A stretch of 12,110 nucleotides of DNA. Origin: an uncultured Lachnospiraceae bacterium (GTDB taxonomy: Bacteria; Bacillota; Clostridia; Lachnospirales; Lachnospiraceae). Each line of letters opens with the position of its first letter. The stretch's first letter is position 1. Location: NCBI GenBank assembly GCA_934351705.1, contig CAKRJK010000016.1, positions 1 through 12,110 on the forward strand, given 5' to 3'. Below are positions 6,310-12,110 of the stretch, in pieces. Below the pieces are notes generated by a model. That model was not told where the DNA came from, did no database searches, and saw only the letters and a list, made by a program, of their open reading frames with translations. The position numbers and the translations under genes were made by a program.

Positions 6310-6909
6310 ATGTTCTGGGATAAGGTATCCGGTCTGTACAATTTATTTGAAACAATCTACAACGGAAAAGTATTTCAAAACCTCGGAAAAAAGGTATCCG
6401 AGGAGATAGACAAAAATGATATTGTGCTGGAGTGTGCTTGCGGAACGGGAGCCATCAGTAAATGTATTGCCGCTAAGTGCAAAGGACTGGTGGCAACGGA
6501 TTTCTCTGAGGGCATGTTAAAGCAGACGGCAAAAAAGTGTAAAAAATACAATAATGTAAAGGTAAGACGCGCTGACATAAACAGGCTCGGATGCTACGAC
6601 AACCGTTTTGATAAAGTGGTTGCAGGAAATGTCATCCATTTGTTGGAAGATCCGCAGGCGGCGGTCAAAGAATTGGTAAGGGTATGCAAACCGGGAGGAA
6701 AAGTGATTATTCCGACCTATATCAATGAATCGGGTGAAAGCAGCAGAAAAGCTGTGCGGATTCTTGAGATGGCAGGAGCGGATTTTAAGAGACAGTTTGA
6801 TCTGGTTACATACAAGCAATTTTTTGAAAAAGCGGGCTATCAGGATGTGGAATACACGGTTGTCGAGGGAAGAATGCCGTGTGCGGTAGCAGTGATCACC
6901 AAAAAATAA
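6310..6909 (+). CDS. class I SAM-dependent methyltransferase
   Basis: A 199-residue Methyltransf_11/UbiE-like enzyme. Motif I is VLECACGTGAIS (39-50), the acidic residue at the end of strand 2 is D64 in ATDFS, motif II is near ADI (88-90), and motif III is CKPGGKVII (116-124). The N-terminus (MFWDKVSGLYNLFE) is typical of small-molecule methylases of clostridia. The substrate is unknown; the C-terminal part (TYKQFFEKAGYQDVEYTVVEG) is the usual cap of this subfamily. The start follows GGAGG with a short spacer. It sits 28 bases after the CAT-like gene, suggesting co-expression. Together with the GNAT and CAT-like genes it forms a set of small group-transfer enzymes often seen in accessory regions. 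A cytoplasmic location is expected. Confidence 0.85.
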   Translation: MFWDKVSGLYNLFETIYNGKVFQNLGKKVSEEIDKNDIVLECACGTGAISKCIAAKCKGLVATDFSEGMLKQTAKKCKKYNNVKVRRADINRLGCYDNRFDKVVAGNVIHLLEDPQAAVKELVRVCKPGGKVIIPTYINESGESSRKAVRILEMAGADFKRQFDLVTYKQFFEKAGYQDVEYTVVEGRMPCAVAVITKK

Positions 6910-7091
6910 CAGCAAATACAAAACGGAGGATGGGCATAGATGGTCTTAATGATTGATACGACAGATATGAAGATACCTCATTCGGATTCGGATTTGCATT
7001 TAAAACATTTGTAAAAAAGATATTCAATGATGCGGCAAAAATTAGAAATAATACAACGTCTGTTATAGCTTTTAGCTATATCTCAATATAG
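6910..7091 (+). pseudogene. degraded short reading frames upstream of the met operon
   Basis: A strong ribosome site (ACGGAGG) at 6923-6929 precedes ATG 6940, which opens only 24 codons (MVLMIDTTDMKIPHS...) to TAA 7012-7014. A second frame is open from 6957 to the TAG at 7089-7091 and reads YEDTSFGFGFAFKTFVKKIF, protein-like but without a start. A single frameshift between the two would give a longer frame, so this is probably a decayed gene that once followed the methyltransferase. I do not recognise the family. A short regulatory upstream ORF is the alternative. Confidence 0.35.
7064..7091. promoter_or_regulatory. MET-box-like palindrome upstream of metF
   Basis: TATAGCTTTTAGCTATA (7064-7080) is a perfect palindrome with 7-bp arms around TTT. 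A third half-site, ATATAG (7086-7091), forms a second inverted pair with CTATAT (7076-7081). The TATAG-N7-CTATA form matches the 17-bp streptococcal MET-box recognised by MtaR/MetR-type LysR regulators (from memory, TATAGTTTSAAACTATA). It lies 115 bases before the metF ATG and about 23 bases upstream of a candidate -35. A near-copy stands at 11098-11125. No poly-T follows, so it is unlikely to be a terminator. Confidence 0.65.
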
Positions 7092-7113
7092 AAATGTCAT
7101 ATGAACGCAAATC

Positions 7114-7142
7114 TTGAATTGCCTTCCAAATCATAGTACACT
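7114..7142 (+). promoter_or_regulatory. candidate promoter of the metF operon
   Basis: TTGAAT (7114-7119) and TACACT (7137-7142) are separated by 17 bases; each matches its consensus at four of six positions. Transcription would start near 7149, giving a leader of about 30 bases with no room for an S-box or T-box riboswitch. A moderate promoter with an upstream LysR-type site fits activation by a protein regulator. Confidence 0.45.
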
Positions 7143-7152
7143 TTTAGTACAC
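7134..7152. repeat. tandem TAGTACAC direct repeat over the -10 region
   Basis: TAGTACAC occurs at 7134-7141 and again at 7145-7152, an 11-base period or about one helical turn. The pair covers the candidate -10 box and start point of metF. Same-face direct repeats at a start point are a usual form for a repressor or activator site. A chance duplication is possible. Confidence 0.4.
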
Positions 7153-7178
7153 AATGAGATGTCTAAGGAGGCAACAGC

Positions 7179-8048
7179 ATGAAATTAAGCCAAATTCTCG
7201 GTAAAGATAAAATTACATTGTCCTTTGAGGTGTTTCCTCCTAAGGCAGAAGCAGATTACGAAACGGTTCAAAAGGCGGCTCTGGATGTGGCGTCTTTAAA
7301 ACCGAGCTATATGAGTGTTACTTACGGTGCGGGCGGAAGTACAAGGGCAAACACGGTTCAGATCGCGTCTGCCATTCAGCGGCAGTACGGCATTACCGCA
7401 ATATCCCATCTTACCTGTGTCGGGGCGAGAAAAGAGGACATTGACAAAACTTTAGATTCCATGAAAGAAGCGGGGATTGAAAATGTGCTCGCACTCAGAG
7501 GTGACAGACCGAAAGACTTTGAGGGAGAGCCGTTTATAGATTTTCAATATGCGTCAGAGCTTGTGGAGCACATCAAAAAAAGAGGAGATTTTTGCGTGGG
7601 CGGTGCATGCTATCCCGAGGGACACGTAGATGCGCATAACAAGAAAGAGGATATTTTCTACTTAAAGAAAAAAGTAGATGCGGGCTGCGATTTTCTGACA
7701 ACCCAGATGTTTTTTGACAACAATATCTATTACAATTTTCTCTACCGGGTACGTGAGCAGGGAATCACAGTGCCGATTATTCCGGGAATCATGCCGATTA
7801 CAAGGGCATCGCAGGTAAAGACAGCCTGCACATTGGCAGGAACCAATATGCCGGAGAGATTCCGCAATCTGGTGGATTGCTTCGGGGATAATCCAAAGGC
7901 AATGCAGCAGGCGGGAATTGCCTATGCAACAGATCAGATCATCGATTTGATCGCGAACGGAATCCACAATATTCATGTATATTCCATGAATAAACCGGAG
8001 GTAGCGGCGGGAATCCAGAAAAATTTATCGGAGATTATCCATGATTGA
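7179..8048 (+). CDS. metF: 5,10-methylenetetrahydrofolate reductase
   Basis: A 289-residue flavoprotein of the usual bacterial MetF length. It reduces 5,10-methylene-THF to 5-methyl-THF, the methyl donor for methionine synthase. SFEVFPPK (15-22) carries the catalytic Glu at E17. VTYGAGGSTR (47-56) and LALRGDRP (104-111) form the FAD/folate site, with D109 in the conserved RGD-R. CVGGACYPEGH and TTQMFFDN are further family signatures, and NGIHNIHVYSMNKPE closes the barrel. The start is set by AAGGAGG (7164-7170) upstream of ATG 7179. The gene overlaps the next by 8 bases (ATGATTGA), indicating translational coupling. Some clostridial MetF proteins work with a partner MetV and ferredoxin-type donors; no metV is present here, so NADH dependence is possible but not shown. 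Confidence 0.96.
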   Translation: MKLSQILGKDKITLSFEVFPPKAEADYETVQKAALDVASLKPSYMSVTYGAGGSTRANTVQIASAIQRQYGITAISHLTCVGARKEDIDKTLDSMKEAGIENVLALRGDRPKDFEGEPFIDFQYASELVEHIKKRGDFCVGGACYPEGHVDAHNKKEDIFYLKKKVDAGCDFLTTQMFFDNNIYYNFLYRVREQGITVPIIPGIMPITRASQVKTACTLAGTNMPERFRNLVDCFGDNPKAMQQAGIAYATDQIIDLIANGIHNIHVYSMNKPEVAAGIQKNLSEIIHD

Positions 8049-8685
8049 CAAAAAAGAGGTTGAACGGTACTTAGGGTACGGAAAGAATCGTCCCGATGAG
8101 AGAACCGCGGAACTGATAGAGCAATGCATTGTTCAGATAGAAAAGATTGCACAGCCCCGTTCCATATATCGTATATTTGATCTGAACGTGACAAAGAATG
8201 ATACGATAGAGGCAGCAGGGATGCAAATGCACAGCAAGAATCTGGCAAAAAACTTAAAGGGCTGTCAAAAAATCATATTTTTTGCGGCAACTTTGGGAAA
8301 TGAACCGGACATCTTAATGAACCGTTATTCCAGATTACAGATCAGCAAGGCAGCAGTTCTTCAGGCAGTCGGAGCAGCGGCGATCGAGGATTACTGTAAC
8401 CGGTGCCAGAAAGAAATAGAAGAACAGGTGGCGGCAGAGGGATGGTATATCAGACCGAGATACAGTCCGGGTTACGGCGATTTATCCTTAGAGCATCAGT
8501 CGGATTTTTTAAATGTGCTGAATGCGGCAAAGACAATCGGAATCGTACTTTCCGAGGGCGGTGTCATGATACCTGAAAAATCAGTCACTGCGGTTATGGG
8601 ACTTAGCGGCGAACAGACAAGATGTCATATTGAGGGCTGTGAGTCCTGCGAAAACAAAAATTGTGCATATAGGCGGCAGAACTAA
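8041..8685 (+). CDS. stand-alone methionine synthase reactivation (activation-domain) protein
   Basis: A 214-residue protein resembling the SAM-binding activation domain of MetH, here as a separate polypeptide. The segment IRPRYSPGYGDLSLEHQ (137-153) matches the R-x-R-x-x-P-G-Y motif that binds SAM in that domain. LQAVGAAAIEDYCNRCQKEI and a hydrophobic FFAATLGNE segment also fit the split-MetH family known from Thermotoga and clostridia. Its role would be reductive remethylation of cob(II)alamin on MetH with SAM as methyl donor. It ends with four cysteines, C195-x4-C200-x2-C203-x4-C208, absent from E. coli MetH and suited to an iron-sulfur cluster or zinc; an electron-delivery role is an inference. 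Coupling to metF (8-base overlap) and the 9-base gap to metH support this function. Confidence 0.85.
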   Translation: MIDKKEVERYLGYGKNRPDERTAELIEQCIVQIEKIAQPRSIYRIFDLNVTKNDTIEAAGMQMHSKNLAKNLKGCQKIIFFAATLGNEPDILMNRYSRLQISKAAVLQAVGAAAIEDYCNRCQKEIEEQVAAEGWYIRPRYSPGYGDLSLEHQSDFLNVLNAAKTIGIVLSEGGVMIPEKSVTAVMGLSGEQTRCHIEGCESCENKNCAYRRQN

Positions 8686-8694
8686 GAGGTAGCT

Positions 8695-11070
8695 ATGAGT
8701 ATCAGAGATGAGATAGGAAAAAGAATATTGTTTTTTGACGGAGGCATGGGAACACTCCTCCAGGAGCAGGGTTTGCAGGCGGGCGAACTGCCGGAGACAT
8801 GGAATCTTAAAAATCCGGAACCGATCATTCAGATCCATAAAGCGTATTTAGAGGCGGGAGCAGATATTATCCTAGCCAATACTTTCGGTGCAAACCGTTT
8901 CAAATACAAAGAAGATTTGGAAACAATCATAACGGCGGGAGTCAAAAATGCAAAGAAAGCCGTAGAGGAAGTCGGAAAAAAAGCATATGTTGCACTCGAC
9001 ATCGGTTCGACCGGAAAGTTATTAAAGCCGATGGGAACGCTGGATTTTGAAGAGGCGGTAGAAGTATTTGCTGAAATCATCCGCATAGGCGAAAAAGCGG
9101 GGGCAGATTTGATCCTCATAGAGACTATGAGTGACACCTACGAGCTCAAAGCAGCAGTGCTTGCGGCAAAAGAAAATTCCACGCTGCCGATCATGGCAAC
9201 GGTAATCTTTGACGAGAGTAAGAAAATGCTCACGGGCGCAACTCCGCAGGTAGTCGTATCGCTCTTAGAGGGACTGGGTGTGGACGCACTCGGAATCAAC
9301 TGCGGCTTAGGACCGAAGCAGATGAAAGAAATCGTCAAAGAACTGCTGAAATACGCGTCGATTCCGATTATCGTAAATCCAAATGCGGGACTTCCGCGTT
9401 CCGAAAACGGAAGGACGGTTTTTGATGTAGGAGCAGAGGAATTTGCACAGGACATGGAAGAGATTGTCAACATGGGTGCATGGTTTGCGGGAGGTTGTTG
9501 TGGAACAACCCCTGCCCATATCCGGGCAATGGTGGAAAAGTGCAAAAATATCACACCGACGCCGATCACACCAAAGAACTACACCTTTGTCACCTCTTAC
9601 TCGACAGCGGTAGAGTTGGGTGGCAGACCGGTTATTATCGGAGAGCGGATCAATCCTACCGGAAAATCCAAGTTTAAACAGGCACTTCGTGATAACAACA
9701 TTGATTACATTTTAGAGGAAGGTGTCAAACAGGCGGATTCGGGCGCGCATATCTTAGACGTAAACGTAGGCCTTCCCGAGATAGACGAAGCTGCCATGAT
9801 GGAAAATATCGTATATGAGCTTCAGAGTATTATGCCGATTCCGCTTCAGATTGATACGACCGACATCGAGGCAATGGAGCGGGCTTTGAGAATCTACAAC
9901 GGAAAGCCGATGATAAACTCCGTCAACGGAAAGGCAGAAGTGATGGAGGAAGTGTTCCCTCTTGTAAAAAAATACGGTGGTGTCGTAGTAGGACTTGCCC
10001 TGGATGAGGACGGAATCCCGAACACCACAGAGGGCAGGCTTGCGATTGCCGAAAAGATATATGAGACGGGAGAAAAATACGGGATCAGCCGAAAAGACAT
10101 TGTGATCGATGCACTGGTTATGACGATGAGTACCAACAACGAATCGGCAAAGATCACGCTGGATACCGTAAAACAGATTACCGCAAGAGGCGGAAAGACA
10201 GTGCTTGGAGTGTCTAACATTTCCTTTGGACTGCCGCAGCGTGAACTGATCAATTCGGCATTTTTTACGATGGCAATGAACAGCGGTCTGTCCGCAGGAA
10301 TCATCAATCCAAATGCAAAGGCAATGCGGCAGGCATACGATACGTTTTGCGTACTTGGCGGATTTGATCCTCAGTGTATGAATTATATCGAGAATTATGC
10401 GGTAACGGACAGTCAGACTGCAACGGCAAAACCGACCGTACCCACGCAGATCAGTCTGACCGACAGTATTGTCAAAGGGCTAAAAGAGCAGGCATACCGG
10501 GCAACGGAAGAAGAATTAAAGACGAAAGAACCGATGGAGATTATCAACGGGCAGTTAGTTCCGGCACTTGATGTCGTAGGACAGGGATTTGAAAAAGGTA
10601 CGATGTTCCTGCCGCAGCTTTTGATGAGTGCCGAGGCGGCAAAGGCAGGATTTGAGGCAATCAAGCAATATGTACAAAGTCACGGAGCGGCGCAGGAGAA
10701 AAAAGCGACGATCGTCATAGCCACGGTCAAGGGTGACATCCACGATATCGGAAAAAATATCGTAAAAGTCCTTTTGGAGAACTACGGATATGACGTCATC
10801 GATCTCGGAAAAGACGTACCGCCGAAAAAGATAGTTGAGACAGTTGTAGAGAAGCATGCACCGTTAGTCGGGCTGAGTGCGTTGATGACCACCACGGTTG
10901 TCAACATGGAGCAAAGCATCAAAGAGCTTCACAAAGAGGCTCCGTGGTGCAAGATCATGGTTGGCGGAGCGGTGCTGACACAGGAATATGCGGATATGAT
11001 AGGTGCGGATTTCTACGGCAAAGACGCTATGCAGTCTGTGTACTATGCCGAACGGCTGTTGAACAGTTGA
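8695..11070 (+). CDS. metH: cobalamin-dependent methionine synthase, lacking activation domain
   Basis: A 791-residue enzyme that moves the methyl group of 5-methyl-THF via cobalamin to homocysteine. The homocysteine-binding barrel spans about 1-285, with FFDGGMGT (13-20) and zinc ligands C203 (GINCG) and C268-C269 (GGCCGTTP). The pterin-binding barrel is about 305-560 (IGERINPTGK 315-324, DVNVG, QIDTTD, GVSNISFGLP). The four-helix cap is about 585-665, and the B12 domain is about 668-791 with KGDIHDIGKN (679-688), where H683 is the cobalt ligand, followed by VGLSALMTTT and VGGAV. The chain stops where E. coli MetH continues into its activation domain; the preceding gene supplies that part. 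The start has AAGAGG overlapping the upstream stop, 9 bases between genes. No clear terminator follows; the hairpin after the gene is better read as a MET-box. Confidence 0.96.
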   Translation: MSIRDEIGKRILFFDGGMGTLLQEQGLQAGELPETWNLKNPEPIIQIHKAYLEAGADIILANTFGANRFKYKEDLETIITAGVKNAKKAVEEVGKKAYVALDIGSTGKLLKPMGTLDFEEAVEVFAEIIRIGEKAGADLILIETMSDTYELKAAVLAAKENSTLPIMATVIFDESKKMLTGATPQVVVSLLEGLGVDALGINCGLGPKQMKEIVKELLKYASIPIIVNPNAGLPRSENGRTVFDVGAEEFAQDMEEIVNMGAWFAGGCCGTTPAHIRAMVEKCKNITPTPITPKNYTFVTSYSTAVELGGRPVIIGERINPTGKSKFKQALRDNNIDYILEEGVKQADSGAHILDVNVGLPEIDEAAMMENIVYELQSIMPIPLQIDTTDIEAMERALRIYNGKPMINSVNGKAEVMEEVFPLVKKYGGVVVGLALDEDGIPNTTEGRLAIAEKIYETGEKYGISRKDIVIDALVMTMSTNNESAKITLDTVKQITARGGKTVLGVSNISFGLPQRELINSAFFTMAMNSGLSAGIINPNAKAMRQAYDTFCVLGGFDPQCMNYIENYAVTDSQTATAKPTVPTQISLTDSIVKGLKEQAYRATEEELKTKEPMEIINGQLVPALDVVGQGFEKGTMFLPQLLMSAEAAKAGFEAIKQYVQSHGAAQEKKATIVIATVKGDIHDIGKNIVKVLLENYGYDVIDLGKDVPPKKIVETVVEKHAPLVGLSALMTTTVVNMEQSIKELHKEAPWCKIMVGGAVLTQEYADMIGADFYGKDAMQSVYYAERLLNS

Positions 11071-11097
11071 CAGACCGCATATAGAGTAGCAGTGGAT

Positions 11098-11125
11098 ATA
11101 GCTTTTTCCTATATACAATCATAGA
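11098..11125. promoter_or_regulatory. second MET-box-like palindrome, upstream of the PLP enzyme
   Basis: TATAGCTTTTTCCTATA (11098-11114) has the same 17-bp TATAG-N7-CTATA form as the site before metF, again followed by a third half-site (CATAG, 11121-11125). The two 28-base elements agree at 21 positions, including the first ten in a row. This copy is 110 bases before the downstream ATG, nearly the same distance as at metF. A weak promoter may follow (ATGACG 11145-11150, CATAAT 11170-11175, 19-base spacer). The gap to the metH stop is short, so read-through from metH is also possible. Confidence 0.6.
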
Positions 11126-11207
11126 TTATTAGAATTATGCAAAAATGACGATTCGTATTAAGATGGATGCATAATAAAAAGATACATCAGATTGGAGGAA
11201 TCGGGCT

Positions 11208-12110
11208 ATGGAAAGAGGGCTAAATACGCGATGTCTGCATTTGGAGGAGACAGAAGGTCAAACAGAAAATTACGGAGCATTAAGTTATCCGATTTATCAA
11301 ACGGCAACCTATGCACATCCGGGTGTCGGAAAAAGCACAGGCTACGATTACAGCAGACTTCAGAATCCGACCAGAGAACAGCTTGAAAAAACGGTTGCCT
11401 CTCTGGAGGGAGGAATCGAGGCGTTTGCACTCTCTACCGGAATGGCGGCAATTACACTTCTTATGGAACTGTTTGAGCCGGGGGATCATATCATCGCAGA
11501 GTCTGATCTTTACGGCGGATGTATCCGGTTATTCGATAATGTATCCAAAAAGAACGGATATGAATTTACATATGTAAACAGCTCCAAAGATGATATAGAA
11601 AGCTATATCCGACCAAATACGAAAGCAATCTATGTAGAAACGCCGACCAATCCGATGATGAACGTAGCGGATATCGCAAAGATTGCAGCTATCGCAAAAA
11701 AACACAGTCTGATCATGATTGTAGATAACACGTTTTTATCCCCGTATTTCCAGAATCCGTTGAAGCTGGGTGCGGATGTCGTGGTCCACAGCGGAACAAA
11801 GTTTTTGGGAGGTCACAATGACACGCTGGCGGGATTTCTTGTGACCAACAATGAAAAGATACAGGAAAGACTTAGATTTTTGATAAAAACGACAGGTGCG
11901 GGACTTGCACCGTTTGATTGCTGGCTGATCTTGAGAGGAATCAAAACGCTGGGAATCCGAATGGAGAAATCACAGGAAAATGCGATCAAACTGGCAAATT
12001 GGTTAAAAGAGCAGGCAATCGTAACAAAAGTATTTTACCCGGGTTTGCCGGAAAATCCGGGATATGAGATAATGAAAAAACAGGCAAGAGGCTTTGGCTC
12101 AATGATTACA
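11208..12110 (+). CDS. Cys/Met metabolism PLP-dependent enzyme, 3' end cut by window
   Basis: 301 codons are present and the frame is still open at the window edge; family members are about 380-400 residues, so roughly 80-100 are missing. TGYDYSRLQNPTREQLEKTVASLEGG (44-69) and STGMAAITLL are the PLP phosphate-loop region; VETPTNPMMNV and IVDNTFLSPYFQNPLKLGADVVVHSGTKFLGGHNDTLAGF follow. The Schiff-base lysine is K198 in HSGTKFLGGH, as I recall the same number as in E. coli MetB. The fold covers cystathionine gamma-synthase, beta-lyase, gamma-lyase and O-acylhomoserine sulfhydrylase, which cannot be separated reliably by eye. The methionine context favours a homocysteine-forming role. The start has GGAGG at 11193-11197, and a MET-box-like site lies 110 bases upstream. 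Confidence 0.9.
   Translation, partial: MERGLNTRCLHLEETEGQTENYGALSYPIYQTATYAHPGVGKSTGYDYSRLQNPTREQLEKTVASLEGGIEAFALSTGMAAITLLMELFEPGDHIIAESDLYGGCIRLFDNVSKKNGYEFTYVNSSKDDIESYIRPNTKAIYVETPTNPMMNVADIAKIAAIAKKHSLIMIVDNTFLSPYFQNPLKLGADVVVHSGTKFLGGHNDTLAGFLVTNNEKIQERLRFLIKTTGAGLAPFDCWLILRGIKTLGIRMEKSQENAIKLANWLKEQAIVTKVFYPGLPENPGYEIMKKQARGFGSMIT

Noticed and set aside
6517..6921. 134-codon reverse-strand open frame across the methyltransferase gene
   Set aside because: The forward frame has motifs I to III of class I methyltransferases, while the reverse frame has no recognisable features.
6910..7178. SAM-I (S-box), T-box or cobalamin riboswitch upstream of metF
   Set aside because: No T-box GGTGG core, S-box helices or B12-box was seen, and the candidate promoter leaves a leader of only about 30 bases.
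9138..9569. 143-codon reverse-strand open frame inside metH
   Set aside because: Its Ser/Pro/Ala-rich composition is the antisense shadow of metH codon usage; it also covers the zinc-ligand coding region of metH.
11096..11114. Terminator after metH
   Set aside because: The hairpin ATATAG/CTATAT is followed by ACAATC rather than a T tract, and it duplicates the element upstream of metF, so a regulator site is the better reading.
1..12110. CRISPR array, tRNA or rRNA genes
   Set aside because: No spaced repeat series, tRNA cloverleaf with CCA-type end, or rRNA-like sequence was seen on either strand.

Overview
The window looks like chromosomal DNA of a low-GC Firmicute, most likely a Clostridia/Lachnospiraceae-type gut anaerobe. 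This rests on the AT-rich coding style, strong AGGAGG-type ribosome sites, the split B12-dependent methionine synthase, and the protein families present. All supported genes are on the + strand. Species cannot be named from the sequence alone.

Region 1 (1-3345) is a defence cassette bounded by terminators. After an unassigned start containing nested inverted repeats and a rho-independent terminator (183-214), a near-consensus promoter (TGGACA-17-TATAAT) drives three tightly packed genes: a 57-residue ribbon-helix-helix (RHH) regulator, an 869-residue single-chain restriction-modification protein (PD-ExK nuclease, N6-adenine methylase and one target-recognition domain), and a 67-residue five-cysteine protein. 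A strong terminator (3306-3345) closes the unit. Two palindromes sit on the promoter as candidate operators. The cassette is visibly more AT-rich than the DNA after about 3490, and an IS256-like terminal sequence lies just after it, which suggests acquired DNA.

Region 2 (3350-7000) is a mixed accessory stretch: a WYL-domain transcription regulator, a RimJ/L-type GNAT acetyltransferase overlapping a small DUF7662-like gene, the out-of-frame tail of a DUF3781 gene fused to that small gene, a chloramphenicol-acetyltransferase-like protein, and a small SAM-dependent methyltransferase. A further degraded reading frame precedes the methionine genes.

Region 3 (7060-12110) is a methionine and one-carbon locus. 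metF makes 5-methyltetrahydrofolate. metH transfers the methyl group to homocysteine on cobalamin but lacks the C-terminal reactivation domain. The gene between them encodes that reactivation domain as a separate protein with an extra C-terminal cysteine cluster. A PLP-dependent transsulfuration/sulfhydrylation enzyme, cut by the window end, would supply or process homocysteine.

The strongest unannotated signal is a pair of 17-bp palindromes of the form TATAG-N7-CTATA, each followed by a third half-site. They lie 115 bp upstream of metF and 110 bp upstream of the PLP gene. They match the architecture of the streptococcal MET-box bound by MtaR/MetR-type LysR regulators. No S-box or T-box leader is visible, so methionine control here is probably protein-mediated.
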